NCBI RefSeq assembly: GCF_910585425.1
Contig: NZ_CAJUCP010000017.1
Span: 1 to 64,000, forward strand
From: an uncultured Acetatifactor sp.
GTDB taxonomy: Bacteria; Bacillota; Clostridia; Lachnospirales; Lachnospiraceae
Direction: 5' to 3'
DNA: 64,000 bases
In this document: piece by piece, positions 15,534-25,110 of the stretch
How positions within the stretch are numbered: the first letter of the stretch is position 1
Layout: the number at the start of each line of letters is the position of its first letter
Made by a program: the position numbers and the translations under genes
Notes under the pieces: generated by a model
The model's input: the letters and a program-made list of their open reading frames with translations, nothing else
What the model was told of the DNA's origin: nothing
Databases searched by the model: none

Positions 15534-17627
15534 ATGGCAAAATATCTGGTAATCGTAGAGTCACCGGCGAAAGTGAAGACTATCAAGAAATTCTTAGGCT
15601 CCAACTATCAAGTGGCTGCCAGCAACGGACATGTCCGCGACCTCCCCAAGAGTTCCCTGGGGATAGACGTGGAGCATGACTATGAGCCTAAGTACATTAC
15701 CATCCGCGGAAAGGGCGACATCCTGGCGAACCTGCGCAAGGAAGTCCGCAAGGCCGAGAAAATCTATCTTGCAACCGACCCTGACCGGGAGGGGGAGGCC
15801 ATCTCCTGGCATCTGCTCTATGCCCTGAAGCTGGAGGAGAAGCTGAAGGAGAAGAAGGTCTACCGCATCACCTTCAATGAGATCACCAAGAACGCGGTGA
15901 AGGAATCCTTAAAGAACGCCAGGGAGATCAACATGAACCTGGTGGACGCCCAGCAGGCCCGCCGCATGCTGGACCGCATGGTGGGCTACCGCATTTCCCC
16001 TTTATTATGGAAGAAAGTCAAACGGGGCCTGAGCGCCGGGCGGGTGCAGTCCGTGGCCCTGCGCATCATCTGCGACAGGGAGGAGGAGATTGACGCCTTC
16101 ATCCCGGAGGAATACTGGACCCTGGACGTGAACCTGGACGTGAAGGGGGAGAAGAAGCCCATCTGCGCGAAATACTACGGAACTGCAGGCGAAAAGAAGG
16201 GCATAGCCTGCAAGGAGGAGGCTGACAGGATCATGGCTTCCCTGAAAGGCGCGGAATATACCGTCAAGGAGGTGAAGAAGGGAGAGCGGCACAAGAAGCC
16301 GCCCCTGCCCTTTACCACATCCACCCTCCAGCAGGAGGCCAGCCGGGCCCTGAACTTCTCCACCCAGAAGACCATGCGCCTGGCCCAGCAGCTCTACGAG
16401 GGCGTGGACATAGAGGGGGAGGGCACCGTAGGCCTGATCACCTACCTGCGTACCGACTCCACCCGTGTCTCCAGGGAGGCCGAGGACATGGCGGCAGAGT
16501 TCATCGCCGCCCAGTACGGCAAAAAGTACCTGGCGGAGGCCACTGGGGAGAAGAAGAACAGCCAGAAGATACAGGACGCCCATGAGGCCATTCGCCCCAC
16601 GGATCTGAACCGGATTCCCACTGCGATCAAGGAGCAGCTGCCCAGAGACCTGTTCCGGCTCTACCAGCTGGTCTGGAAGCGCTTCGTGGCCAGCCGCATG
16701 AGCCCGGCGGAATACGAGACCACATCCGTCCGGATTCAGGCGGCAGATCAGATTTTCACGGTGTCCGCCTCGGCGCTGAAGTTCGAGGGCTTCTTGAGCG
16801 TATACAGCCCTGCCGACGAGGAGAAGGAGGAGAACGCCCTCACCGTGGGCCTTAGCAAAGACAGCGTCCTCAGCTTTGCCTCTTTCGACCCGAAGCAGCA
16901 CTTCACCCAGCCCCCGGCCCATTACACTGAGGCATCTCTGGTGCGGGCCCTGGAGGAGCTCGGCATCGGCCGCCCCAGCACCTACGCCCCGACGATCACT
17001 ACCATCCTGGCCAGGCGCTATGTGGTGAAGGAGGAGAAGAACCTCTATGTCACGGAGCTGGGCGAGGTGGTGAACCACATGATGAAGGAGGCTTTCCCCT
17101 CCATCGTGGACGTACACTTCACCGCCAGCATGGAAGCTTTGCTGGACGGGGTGGAAGAGGGGGACGTGAAGTGGAAGACGGTGGTGTCGAACTTCTACCC
17201 CGACCTGGATCAGGCGGTGGAGTCGGCGGAGAGGGAGCTGGCGGAGGTGTCCATCGCCGATGAGGTCAGCGATGAGGAATGCGACCTCTGCGGCCGGATG
17301 ATGGTGATCAAGTACGGCCCCCACGGCAGGTTCCTGGCCTGCCCCGGCTTCCCGGAGTGCCGCAACACCAAGCCCTATTTCGAGAAGATTGGGGTAGCCT
17401 GCCCCAAGTGCGGCAAGGACGTGGTGCTGAAGAAGACCAAGAAGGGCAGGAAGTATTACGGCTGCATCGACAATCCGGAATGTGACTTCATGTCCTGGCA
17501 GAAGCCCTCCGGAGAGAACTGCCCCCGCTGCGGCGGGCCCCTTCTGATCAAGGGGAACAAGCTGGTGTGCAGCGATGCCCAGTGCGGCTACCATATTCTG
17601 TCTGAATTGTCAAACAAATCTGACTAA
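15534..17627 (+). CDS. topA: DNA topoisomerase I (type IA)
   Basis: The 697-residue enzyme relaxes negative supercoils by single-strand passage. The N-terminal TOPRIM domain shows VIVESPAKVKTI and DPDREGEAISWHL. The catalytic Tyr304 lies in GLITYLRTDSTRVS. The central toroid includes HEAIRPTDL and IGRPSTYAPTI. Three C-terminal zinc ribbons with paired cysteines occupy about 580-690 (CDLCG...CPGFPEC, CPKCG...CIDNPEC, CPRCG...CSDAQC). The length is normal for clostridia. In this lineage dprA, topA and codY usually adjoin; here ispG-polC, the ATPase cassette, the two-component pair and the tRNA lie between dprA and topA. Confidence 0.97.
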   Translation: MAKYLVIVESPAKVKTIKKFLGSNYQVAASNGHVRDLPKSSLGIDVEHDYEPKYITIRGKGDILANLRKEVRKAEKIYLATDPDREGEAISWHLLYALKLEEKLKEKKVYRITFNEITKNAVKESLKNAREINMNLVDAQQARRMLDRMVGYRISPLLWKKVKRGLSAGRVQSVALRIICDREEEIDAFIPEEYWTLDVNLDVKGEKKPICAKYYGTAGEKKGIACKEEADRIMASLKGAEYTVKEVKKGERHKKPPLPFTTSTLQQEASRALNFSTQKTMRLAQQLYEGVDIEGEGTVGLITYLRTDSTRVSREAEDMAAEFIAAQYGKKYLAEATGEKKNSQKIQDAHEAIRPTDLNRIPTAIKEQLPRDLFRLYQLVWKRFVASRMSPAEYETTSVRIQAADQIFTVSASALKFEGFLSVYSPADEEKEENALTVGLSKDSVLSFASFDPKQHFTQPPAHYTEASLVRALEELGIGRPSTYAPTITTILARRYVVKEEKNLYVTELGEVVNHMMKEAFPSIVDVHFTASMEALLDGVEEGDVKWKTVVSNFYPDLDQAVESAERELAEVSIADEVSDEECDLCGRMMVIKYGPHGRFLACPGFPECRNTKPYFEKIGVACPKCGKDVVLKKTKKGRKYYGCIDNPECDFMSWQKPSGENCPRCGGPLLIKGNKLVCSDAQCGYHILSELSNKSD

Positions 17628-17653
17628 ATGCGAAAATTTTGACTGTTTGTGCA

Positions 17654-17682
17654 TTGTAATCTGATTTTATTTGTGATATGAT
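17654..17682 (+). promoter_or_regulatory. Promoter of codY
   Basis: TTGTAA and TATGAT are separated by 17 bases in the topA-codY gap, 89 bases before the codY ATG. I see no terminator after topA, so readthrough may also feed codY. Confidence 0.55.
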
Positions 17683-17771
17683 AGGATTGCATATAAACAG
17701 GCGGTCAGGAATGGGGGAGTCTGCCATCCGCGGGCCGGTGTGGTGCATGGGACAAAAGCGGAGGAAGGCGA

Positions 17772-18563
17772 ATGAGTAGCGTACAGCTTCTGGATAAGAC
17801 CAGAAAAATCGGTAAACTGTTGCACAATAACAATTCCAGCAAGGTGGTGTTCAACGATATCTGCAAGGTGATGCGTGAAATCCTGGAGTCCAATGTGCTG
17901 GTCATCAGCCGCAAGGGCAAAGTGCTGGGGGTGGGCAAGTCAGAGGGAATCGATTCCATTACCGAGCTGATAGACGAGAACGTGGGCGGCTTCGTGGACG
18001 CCATGCTCAATGAAAGGCTTCTGGGAGTGCTTTCCACCAAGGAGAACGTGAATCTGGAGACATTGGGGTTCGAGAGCCCGGATATCCGCAAGTTCCAGGC
18101 GATTATCACACCGATTGAGATCGCGGGCGAGAGGCTGGGGACGCTCTTTATCTACAAATGCGACAGGCAGTACGAGATAGACGACATCATCCTCTGCGAA
18201 TACGGCACTACAGTGGTGGGGCTGGAGATGCTCCGGGCCATCAACGAGGAGAGCGCGGAGGAGAGCCGCAAGGTGGCGGTGGTGAAATCCGCAATCAGCA
18301 CCCTTTCCTTCTCCGAGATGGAGGCCATCACTCATATCTTCGATGAGCTGGGCGGCATGGAGGGGATACTGGTGGCCAGCAAGATTGCGGACAGAGTGGG
18401 AATCACCCGCTCAGTCATCGTCAATGCCCTGCGCAAGTTCGAGAGCGCGGGGGTGATCGAGTCCCGGTCATCGGGCATGAAGGGAACCTATATCAAAGTG
18501 CTCAACGATGTGCTGTTCGACGAGATAGAGGAGCTGAAGCGCCAGAGCCAGCGTGGGCAGTAG
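17772..18563 (+). CDS. codY: Global nutrient-responsive transcription regulator CodY
   Basis: The 263-residue CodY senses GTP and branched-chain amino acids and represses genes of stationary-phase adaptation. The N-terminal GAF domain (about 1-155) begins with the conserved LLDKTRKIGKLL. A linker helix and the C-terminal winged helix follow (about 200-255), with the recognition segment ASKIADRVGITRSVIVNALRKFESAG. The length is typical. The ATG has GGAAGGCG upstream. CodY often regulates motility genes, and its place directly before the flagellar operon fits, though I did not identify a CodY box. Confidence 0.95.
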   Translation: MSSVQLLDKTRKIGKLLHNNNSSKVVFNDICKVMREILESNVLVISRKGKVLGVGKSEGIDSITELIDENVGGFVDAMLNERLLGVLSTKENVNLETLGFESPDIRKFQAIITPIEIAGERLGTLFIYKCDRQYEIDDIILCEYGTTVVGLEMLRAINEESAEESRKVAVVKSAISTLSFSEMEAITHIFDELGGMEGILVASKIADRVGITRSVIVNALRKFESAGVIESRSSGMKGTYIKVLNDVLFDEIEELKRQSQRGQ

Positions 18564-18642
18564 CGCGTACATGACAAAAAGATAAAAGACTACAAGCCAA
18601 AAGGATTTGGGAGGCCCAGGCGGCCGAAATGTAGGGAGAGAT

Positions 18643-18679
18643 AAAGGGATTTATTGAAAAGGGCAATAAGTCCCTTTTT
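18643..18679 (+). terminator. Terminator after codY
   Basis: A nearly perfect 14-base stem AAAGGGA-TTTATTG / CAATAAG-TCCCTTT with a 7-base loop is followed by several T. It insulates the flagellar locus from codY. Confidence 0.75.
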
Positions 18680-18755
18680 ATATGTTCCCGAGGGGCCCGG
18701 ACTCCTGCTATTCCGAAAAAATCTATGGGAAATTCAGTAATTTCGTATTAGGGTA

Positions 18756-18784
18756 TTGTTTTTTTCACGGAAAGATATTACAAT
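18756..18784 (+). promoter_or_regulatory. Main promoter of the flagellar operon
   Basis: TTGTTT and TACAAT are 17 bases apart, 78 bases upstream of the flgB ATG. This is a sigma-A pattern, as expected for an early flagellar operon that itself encodes the late sigma factor. Confidence 0.55.
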
Positions 18785-18861
18785 AGGTTAATGTGGAGAA
18801 AGCGTGCATTGATTCTTGCTTTGATTACATAGAGATAATCGGGAACAGAAAGGAGAATATC

Positions 18862-19251
18862 ATGTTTCAATCAAAGGTATTCGATTATGTGAATGTACTG
18901 GACAGAGCGGCAGACGCCAGCTGGATGCGCAATGAAGCAATCGGGAATAATCTTTCCAATGTAGACACGCCGGGATATAAGAGACAGGATGTGGCATTTG
19001 AGGATGTGCTCAGGCAGGCTCTGGGCAAGAGCACTTACAGGTCCATGGATGCCAAGGTGTCCGGCCTGGATCTGAGGAGGCTGACGGGCAGGGTCTATAC
19101 GGACCACGCGGCCTTTTCCTACCGCCTGGACGGAAACAATGTGGATCCGGATACGGAGGGCGTCATGCTGGCGCAGAACCAGTTGAAGTATCAGGGCCTC
19201 ATAACCAGCATCAACCAGGAATTCACCAATCTGCAGACGGTGATGAAGTAA
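18862..19251 (+). CDS. flgB: Flagellar basal-body proximal rod protein FlgB
   Basis: A 129-residue rod subunit exported through the flagellar secretion gate. The N-terminal rod motif NNLSNVDTPGYKRQDVAFEDVL is diagnostic, and the C-terminal helix (LAQNQLKYQGLITSINQEF) forms the coiled-coil pair with it. ATG 18862 has AAGGAG at correct spacing; a longer in-frame start at 18793 lacks one. First gene of the operon, 19 bases before flgC. Confidence 0.93.
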   Translation: MFQSKVFDYVNVLDRAADASWMRNEAIGNNLSNVDTPGYKRQDVAFEDVLRQALGKSTYRSMDAKVSGLDLRRLTGRVYTDHAAFSYRLDGNNVDPDTEGVMLAQNQLKYQGLITSINQEFTNLQTVMK

Positions 19252-19270
19252 GAGAAGAGGAGATAGGAAA

Positions 19271-19738
19271 ATGGGTTTGTTTTCTGCTTTTAATATCAAT
19301 GCCACCGGCATGACGGCGGAGAGATACCGCATGGACATCATTTCGGAGAACGTGGCCAATGCCAATACCACCCGCACGGCGGACGGAAGCCCTTACCGCC
19401 GCAAAGTGGTATCCTTTGAGGAGAAGACCGAGAGGCGGCCGTCCTCCTTCAGCCACATATTCAACAAGACGCTCCATGAGCACAAAGGTTTCGTGCAGCA
19501 GACCGGCACGGGCGTACGGGTGTCCGGCGTGTACGAAGATCATGTCACAGAGATGAACATGGCCTACGACCCCTCCCATCCGGATGCGGACGAGAACGGC
19601 TATGTGACATACCCCAATGTGAACATCATCACGGAGATGACCAATATGATAGATGCCAGCCGCGCCTATGAAGCGAACTCTACCGCATTCAACGCCACAA
19701 AGGCCATGGCACAGAGAGGTCTGGAGATAGGGTCTTAA
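19271..19738 (+). CDS. flgC: Flagellar basal-body rod protein FlgC
   Basis: A 155-residue proximal rod protein. The N-terminal segment AFNINATGMTAERYRMDIISENVANANTTRT is the rod-family signature. The C-terminal PNVNIITEMTNMIDASRAYEANSTAFNATK is the matching coiled-coil end seen in FlgC, FlgE and FlgG. The start has GAGGAGAT upstream. It lies between flgB and fliE as in most Bacillota. Confidence 0.95.
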   Translation: MGLFSAFNINATGMTAERYRMDIISENVANANTTRTADGSPYRRKVVSFEEKTERRPSSFSHIFNKTLHEHKGFVQQTGTGVRVSGVYEDHVTEMNMAYDPSHPDADENGYVTYPNVNIITEMTNMIDASRAYEANSTAFNATKAMAQRGLEIGS

Positions 19739-19803
19739 GTCCCGGAAGGGCATAGAGGGCGTGCGGAAGCGCGGAAATAGTGAGTGAAGGAGACATACAT
19801 ATT

Positions 19804-20157
19804 ATGGATTTAGCGGCGATAACGGGCCTGGACAGGGTTTCGGGCTTAAATGGCGTAACTTCGTCAGGGGGCGTAGAGCGCACATCCCTGACCGGAACCC
19901 TGACGGATAAAGAGGAGAAGGTGGAGGGCAGTCTGTTCGATGCGTTCCTGAACAGTGCCATTGACAATATAAAGACGACCAACAGCTATCTCTCCAAGGC
20001 GGAGGATGAAAAAATCAGGTTTGCCATGGGCGAGACGGAGAATTTCCATGACCTGACCATAGCCCTGCAGAAAGCGAATACAGCCCTGCAGTACACTGTG
20101 GCTGTCCGGGACAGACTGCTGGATGCCTACAAGGAACTGATGCAGATGCAGATCTGA
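19804..20157 (+). CDS. fliE: Flagellar hook-basal body protein FliE
   Basis: A 117-residue linker between the MS ring and the rod. The C-terminal half carries the FliE pattern SLFDAFLNSAIDNIKTTNSYLSKAEDEKIRFAMGE...LHDLTIALQKANTALQYTVAVRDRLLDAYKEL-like helices. ATG 19804 is preceded by GAAGGAG about 11 bases away. A GTG at 19780 overlapping that site is less likely. Glycine-threonine-rich residues precede the conserved domain. Confidence 0.9.
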   Translation: MDLAAITGLDRVSGLNGVTSSGGVERTSLTGTLTDKEEKVEGSLFDAFLNSAIDNIKTTNSYLSKAEDEKIRFAMGETENFHDLTIALQKANTALQYTVAVRDRLLDAYKELMQMQI

Positions 20158-20233
20158 CGGATGGTTCCCGTGAGAAAGGTGCGGGGGCAGGCATGAAAGG
20201 CATGGAATTTAGAATGACTAGGAGAGAAGCACC

Positions 20234-21856
20234 ATGGCTGACAAGCTAAAAGAATTACCGGGCAAAGCGCTGGAGTGGTGGAATAAATTCACGAGCAGGC
20301 AGAAGACGATTATCATAGCCATTGTCGCAATCGTAATATTTACTTTTGCCATCATCGTTTATACGTTTTCCAGGCCCCAGTACACAAGGCTCGGTACATA
20401 TGAGAGCAGCAAGACCGCTGTGGAGATTGTAAAGATATTGGATGATGCCGGCATCACGCACAAAGAGAGCACGGACGCGATGACGATCGATGTGCTTACC
20501 AGCCAGCTGTCCCAGGCCAACCTGGCAATCGCCACGGAAGGATATGTGCCGGACAGCCTGAAATACACCGATGTCGTAGAGACGGGCATGTCCGTCACGT
20601 CATCGGATCGTGAGGCCATGCAGACGACTTTCTACGAGCACCAGCTAGAGAACATGTTCTCCAAGACCATGCCGGTAAAGGATGTCAGCATCAAAATAAA
20701 CAGGGCATCCAATTCCGGGAGGCTGAGCGATTCCGATACAGATGCCTACGCCACCATCACGGTGACGGTGACGGATGACTTCAACGCGGCTAACGCCACG
20801 GCCATGGCCAAGGCAGCAGCCACCGCGCTGGGCAATGACAGCACGGCGAACATCACCATCATCGATCAGAACTTCAACCTGCTGTTCGCCGGAGGGGACG
20901 ACTATTCCTCCATGGGAATTGCCAGCTCCATGCAGGAGCTGCAGACCCAGGCGGAGGCCATGGTGACCAATCAGGTGAAGAAGGTTCTGATCGGTACGAA
21001 GCAGTTCAATGAGGTGGAGGTGAGCAGCCATCTTTCTGTGGATTTTTCCGACTACAGCAAGAAGGTGACCGAGTATTACGCCAATGAGGGCCGGGAGGTC
21101 GGCATGCCCAGCCATGAGGACACCTTTACCACCCAGAGCGACGGCGGCGTAGCCGGGATACCCGGCACGGATTCCAACACGGAGAACGACAACTACACCG
21201 GATACGATTATCTGGGCACAGGCGGCGGCAGCAGCTCATCAGAGGAGCGGTCTACGGATTACCAGAACAATGTATCCGAGACCAGTACCATCACCCCGGC
21301 GGGGAGCATAAATTACGATAATTCTTCCATATCTGTAGCGCTGATCAAATATCGTGAATATTATGAAGAGAATGTAGAGAGGCAGGGCCTCCTGGAGGGA
21401 ATCACCTGGGAAGAGTTCAAGGAAAACAACCGGGCGGACGTCAAGCAGGAAGTGGACGCAGATGTCGTTCAGATGGTGGCCTATGCCAGCGGAATCGATG
21501 CCAGCAGGGTCGTGGTGGTCTCCTATGAATCCCCCCTGTTCTATGACAAGGAGGGCTTTTTCGAGACTGTAGATACCACGGATATCCTGAGCATCGTGAT
21601 GATCGTACTGATTCTGGGCCTGCTGGCCTTCGTGATCCTGCGCAGCATGGGCACGAAGAAGAAAGCGGCCGTGGAGGAGGAGCCGGAGCTGTCCGTGGAG
21701 GATATGCTGCAGTCCACGCCTCCGGAGCCTGAGGTGGAGAACATCGATGTGGAGACGAAATCCGACACCCGCAAGCTGGTGGAGAAGTTCGTGGACGAGA
21801 ATCCCGAGGCGGCGGCGAACCTGCTGCGCAACTGGCTGAACGAGGACTGGAGCTGA
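20234..21856 (+). CDS. fliF: Flagellar MS-ring protein FliF
   Basis: The 540-residue FliF forms the membrane ring on which the flagellum is built. Two membrane helices (about 25-45 and 450-470) flank the extracytoplasmic YscJ-like ring-building domains. A Gly/Ser-rich stretch lies near 330-345. The C-terminal cytoplasmic tail (LVEKFVDENPEAAANLLRNWLNED) is the FliG-binding segment. The start ATG follows AGGAGAG. It is encoded just before fliG, its partner. Confidence 0.95.
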   Translation: MADKLKELPGKALEWWNKFTSRQKTIIIAIVAIVIFTFAIIVYTFSRPQYTRLGTYESSKTAVEIVKILDDAGITHKESTDAMTIDVLTSQLSQANLAIATEGYVPDSLKYTDVVETGMSVTSSDREAMQTTFYEHQLENMFSKTMPVKDVSIKINRASNSGRLSDSDTDAYATITVTVTDDFNAANATAMAKAAATALGNDSTANITIIDQNFNLLFAGGDDYSSMGIASSMQELQTQAEAMVTNQVKKVLIGTKQFNEVEVSSHLSVDFSDYSKKVTEYYANEGREVGMPSHEDTFTTQSDGGVAGIPGTDSNTENDNYTGYDYLGTGGGSSSSEERSTDYQNNVSETSTITPAGSINYDNSSISVALIKYREYYEENVERQGLLEGITWEEFKENNRADVKQEVDADVVQMVAYASGIDASRVVVVSYESPLFYDKEGFFETVDTTDILSIVMIVLILGLLAFVILRSMGTKKKAAVEEEPELSVEDMLQSTPPEPEVENIDVETKSDTRKLVEKFVDENPEAAANLLRNWLNEDWS

Positions 21857-21895
21857 CAGGGAAGAAGAGCATTTCAATGGAAATGAGGTACATAT

Positions 21896-22918
21896 ATGCC
21901 AAATAGTGCGACAAGCGAAATGGGATTCAAGGGGGTCCAGAGAGCGGCCATCCTGCTGATTTCCCTGGGGCCGGAGCGCTCTGCCGGAATTTTCAAGCAT
22001 TTAAAAGAAGAAGAAATCGAGGAGATGACGCTGGAGATTGCCAATATCAGAAGCGTGACGCCTCAGGTGAAGGAAGCGGTCATCACCGAGTTCTACGAGC
22101 TGTGCCTGGCCCAGCAGTACATCGCGGAGGGCGGCATCGGCTATGCAAAGGATCTGCTGGAGAAGGCGCTGGGCTCCGAGAAGGCCATGGATGTCATCGG
22201 CAAGCTGACGGCGTCCCTGCAGGTGAAGCCTTTCGAATTCGTGCGCAAGACAGACGCCACCCAGCTGATCAACTTCATCCAGGACGAACATCCCCAGACC
22301 ATTGCCCTGATACTGTCCTATCTGGCTCCCAGCCAGTCGGCGCTGGTGATGTCTGCCCTGCCGCCGGAGAGACAGGCCGATGTGGCCAGGCGTATCGCCG
22401 TCATGGATCGCACCAGCCCGGACATCATCAAGGAGGTGGAGAAGGTGCTGGAGTCCAAGCTGGCAAGCCTTGTGAACCAGGACTACACCATCATCGGCGG
22501 CGTGGACGCTGTGGTGGAGATTCTGAATACGGTAGACCGCGGCACGGAGCGCCATATCATGGAGACTCTGGAAGTGGAAGCGCCGGAGCTGGCGGAGGAA
22601 ATCAGGAAGAAGATGTTCGTGTTCGAGGATATCCTGCTCCTGGACGACAGGGCCATCCAGCGCGTGCTGCGTGACGTGGAGAACAACGACCTTACCATGG
22701 CCATGAAGAGCACCAAGGACGAGGTGAAGGAGGCAATCTTCAACAACATGTCCAAACGTCTGGCCGTCATGATCAAGGAAGACATGGACTTCATGGGCCC
22801 TGTGCGCATGAAGGATGTAGAGGAAGCCCAGCAGAAGATCGTCAATGTCATCAGGAAGCTGGAGGATTCCGGCGAAATCGTGATTTCCAGAGGTGGAGGT
22901 GACGAAATCGTTGTCTAG
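21896..22918 (+). CDS. fliG: Flagellar motor switch protein FliG
   Basis: The 340-residue FliG joins FliF to the C-ring and takes torque from MotA. The N-terminal domain (KGVQRAAILLISLG) binds FliF. The middle domain holds the EHPQ motif at 131-134. The C-terminal domain carries the charged torque helix DDRAIQRVLRDVENNDLTMAMK. Length and order are normal. Its last bases overlap the ribosome binding site and start of fliH. Confidence 0.96.
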   Translation: MPNSATSEMGFKGVQRAAILLISLGPERSAGIFKHLKEEEIEEMTLEIANIRSVTPQVKEAVITEFYELCLAQQYIAEGGIGYAKDLLEKALGSEKAMDVIGKLTASLQVKPFEFVRKTDATQLINFIQDEHPQTIALILSYLAPSQSALVMSALPPERQADVARRIAVMDRTSPDIIKEVEKVLESKLASLVNQDYTIIGGVDAVVEILNTVDRGTERHIMETLEVEAPELAEEIRKKMFVFEDILLLDDRAIQRVLRDVENNDLTMAMKSTKDEVKEAIFNNMSKRLAVMIKEDMDFMGPVRMKDVEEAQQKIVNVIRKLEDSGEIVISRGGGDEIVV

Positions 22919-23747
22919 TAATCTGGTAAAACAATTCTTCATGACATTGCCAGAGGATAAAGAGAAGCTGGTAATCGACAATAACGACCGGATCCGCAGG
23001 CGGCTGGAGGAACTCTCCAGAGGCGAGGGGAACCCGGAGGGCGGGTTCGTGTCCGGGCTCGCCATAGCGGATGTGATAGAGGCGCCGGAGGATGCCACCG
23101 GAAATGTCATCAAGGCCCAGGACGAGGCAAAGGAGCTGCTGGAGCAGTCCAGGGCGGAGGCGGAAGAGCTGCGCGCCCAGGCCCAGGCGGAGGCGGAGCG
23201 CATCCTGGAGGAGGCAAGGGCCCAGGCCCAGGCCGAGAAGCAGCAGGTATTGGAGCAGGCGAAGCAGCAGGGATACATGGAGGGCATGAGCAGGGCCCAG
23301 GCCCATGAGGGCGCCATGGAGCAGGAGTATCAGGAGAAGGCCAGGCTGCTGGAGGAGGAATATGAGCAGCAGATAGAGATGCTGGAGCCCAATCTGGTAG
23401 AAGCCATTACGGGAATCTATGAGCATATCTTCCATGTGGAGCTGTCCTCCTACCGGGAGATACTGACCAGCCTGATTTCCGATGTGCTGCACAAGCTGGA
23501 CGGGAGCAGGAGCTTCATCATCCATGTGTCAAAGGATGATTACGCTTATGTGAACATGCAGAAGAAGCAGATGCTGACAGGCGCTGTCTCCGAGAGCGTC
23601 AGCGTGGACGTGGTGGAGGATGCTACCGTCGGCCGGAACGAGTGCATGATTGAGACGGAGAACGGCATCTTTGACTGCGGGCTGGGCACACAGCTGTCGG
23701 AGCTGAAAAAGAGGCTCAGGCTGCTCGCCTGGTCAAGGGAGGAATGA
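22911..23747 (+). CDS. fliH: Flagellar export ATPase regulator FliH
   Basis: About 278 residues. FliH is the stator that binds the ATPase FliI. A long Glu/Ala/Gln-rich coiled coil (about 85-155, many QAQAEAE repeats) precedes the C-terminal FliH/V-ATPase E-like domain. TTG 22911 is favoured because GGAGGT lies 10 bases upstream; GTG 22893 in the same frame lies before that site. The gene overlaps fliG by 8 bases and ends 4 bases before fliI. Assignment rests on the C-terminal domain and position. Confidence 0.88.
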   Translation: MSSNLVKQFFMTLPEDKEKLVIDNNDRIRRRLEELSRGEGNPEGGFVSGLAIADVIEAPEDATGNVIKAQDEAKELLEQSRAEAEELRAQAQAEAERILEEARAQAQAEKQQVLEQAKQQGYMEGMSRAQAHEGAMEQEYQEKARLLEEEYEQQIEMLEPNLVEAITGIYEHIFHVELSSYREILTSLISDVLHKLDGSRSFIIHVSKDDYAYVNMQKKQMLTGAVSESVSVDVVEDATVGRNECMIETENGIFDCGLGTQLSELKKRLRLLAWSREE

Positions 23748-23751
23748 TTCT

Positions 23752-25059
23752 TTGCGGCAGGTTACTGTGGACTTCGCAAAATATGATAGATTGAACGAGG
23801 AAACCTTCTATAAGAAGAAGGGCAAGGTCGTCAATGTAGTGGGGCTGACCATCGAGTCCGCCGGGCCTGATGCCAGGCTTGGGGATATCTGCGAGATTGT
23901 GCCGGAGGGCGGCGAGAAGCCCATCCTGGCGGAGGTGGTAGGCTTCAAGGATAGGAAGACACTGTTGATGCCTTACGACAATGTGGACGGCATCGGCCTG
24001 GGCTGCATCGTGGAGAACACGGGCAATCCCCTGCGGGTGCCGGTCAGCGAGGCTTTGCTTGGCAAAGCGCTGAACGGGCTGGGAGTTCCGGTGGACGGGA
24101 CACAGTTCGACGGCGTGCCGTATTTGGTGGAGGCTGCGCCCCCCGACCCCATGAGCAGGAAGATCATCGATTCCGTGCTTCCCCTGGGCGTGAAGGCCGT
24201 GGACGGCCTGATTACCGTGGGCAAGGGCCAGCGTATCGGCATATTCGCCGGCTCCGGCGTGGGAAAGTCCACCTTGATGGGAATGTTCGCACGCAATACC
24301 AAGGCGGATATCAATGTCATCGCCCTGATCGGGGAGCGGGGCAGAGAGGTGCGCGAATTCATAGAGCGGGATCTGGGCGAGGAGGGCATGCGCCGCTCGG
24401 TGGTGGTGGTGGCCACCTCCGACAGACCGGCCCTGGAGAGGAACAAGGCGGCGAAGACCGCCACGGCCATCGCGGAGTATTTCCGGGACAGGGGCAAGGA
24501 CGTGCTGCTTATGATGGATTCCCTGACCCGTTTCTCCATGGCCCAGCGGGAGATCGGTCTGGCCAGCGGCGAGCCGCCGGTGACGAGAGGATATCCCCCC
24601 AGCGTATATTCGGAGATGCCCAAGCTCCTGGAGCGGGCCGGATGCGCGGCAAGGGGTTCTATCACAGGCCTGTATACGGTGCTGGTGGACGGGGACGACT
24701 TCAACGAGCCCATCACCGACACGGCCCGGAGCATCCTGGACGGCCACATCATGCTGGACAGGAAATTAGGGCATAAGAACCACTATCCTGCCATAGATAT
24801 CCTACAGAGCATTTCCAGGTGCATGTCCCAGATTGCGTCCAAGGAGCACAAGCAGGCCGCAGGGAAGCTGAAAAACGTCCTTGCCACCTACAATGAGGCG
24901 GAAGACCTGATCAATATCGGCGCGTACAAGAGCGGCAGCAACCAGTCCATCGACTACGCCATCTCGAAGATCGAGGCAGTGAACCGGTTCCTCTGCCAGG
25001 ACGTGGACGAGAAATTCAGCTTTGAGGACAGCGTGGCAATGCTCCAGAGGCTGTTCTGA
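23752..25059 (+). CDS. fliI: Flagellum-specific export ATPase FliI
   Basis: The 435-residue hexameric ATPase energises the flagellar type III export apparatus and resembles the F1 beta subunit. Walker A GIFAGSGVGKST is near residues 164-175; ALIGERGREVREFIE and the Walker B strand VLLMMDSLTRFSMAQREIGLA follow. A TTG start at 23752 is supported by GGGAGGA seven bases upstream, which lies in the end of fliH. Normal length. Confidence 0.96.
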   Translation: MRQVTVDFAKYDRLNEETFYKKKGKVVNVVGLTIESAGPDARLGDICEIVPEGGEKPILAEVVGFKDRKTLLMPYDNVDGIGLGCIVENTGNPLRVPVSEALLGKALNGLGVPVDGTQFDGVPYLVEAAPPDPMSRKIIDSVLPLGVKAVDGLITVGKGQRIGIFAGSGVGKSTLMGMFARNTKADINVIALIGERGREVREFIERDLGEEGMRRSVVVVATSDRPALERNKAAKTATAIAEYFRDRGKDVLLMMDSLTRFSMAQREIGLASGEPPVTRGYPPSVYSEMPKLLERAGCAARGSITGLYTVLVDGDDFNEPITDTARSILDGHIMLDRKLGHKNHYPAIDILQSISRCMSQIASKEHKQAAGKLKNVLATYNEAEDLINIGAYKSGSNQSIDYAISKIEAVNRFLCQDVDEKFSFEDSVAMLQRLF

Positions 25060-25110
25060 ATCGGACAGAAGAGGGGCATAGTACGGTATGTGTGGTAAAG
25101 AGGGAATGAA

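Noticed and set aside
19780..19803. GTG 19780 as fliE start
   Set aside because: It would overlap the GAAGGAG site that serves ATG 19804 and adds residues outside the conserved FliE region.
23140..23290. Repetitive GCCCAGGCC-type words in fliH
   Set aside because: They encode the coiled-coil QAQAEAE heptads of FliH and need no other explanation.
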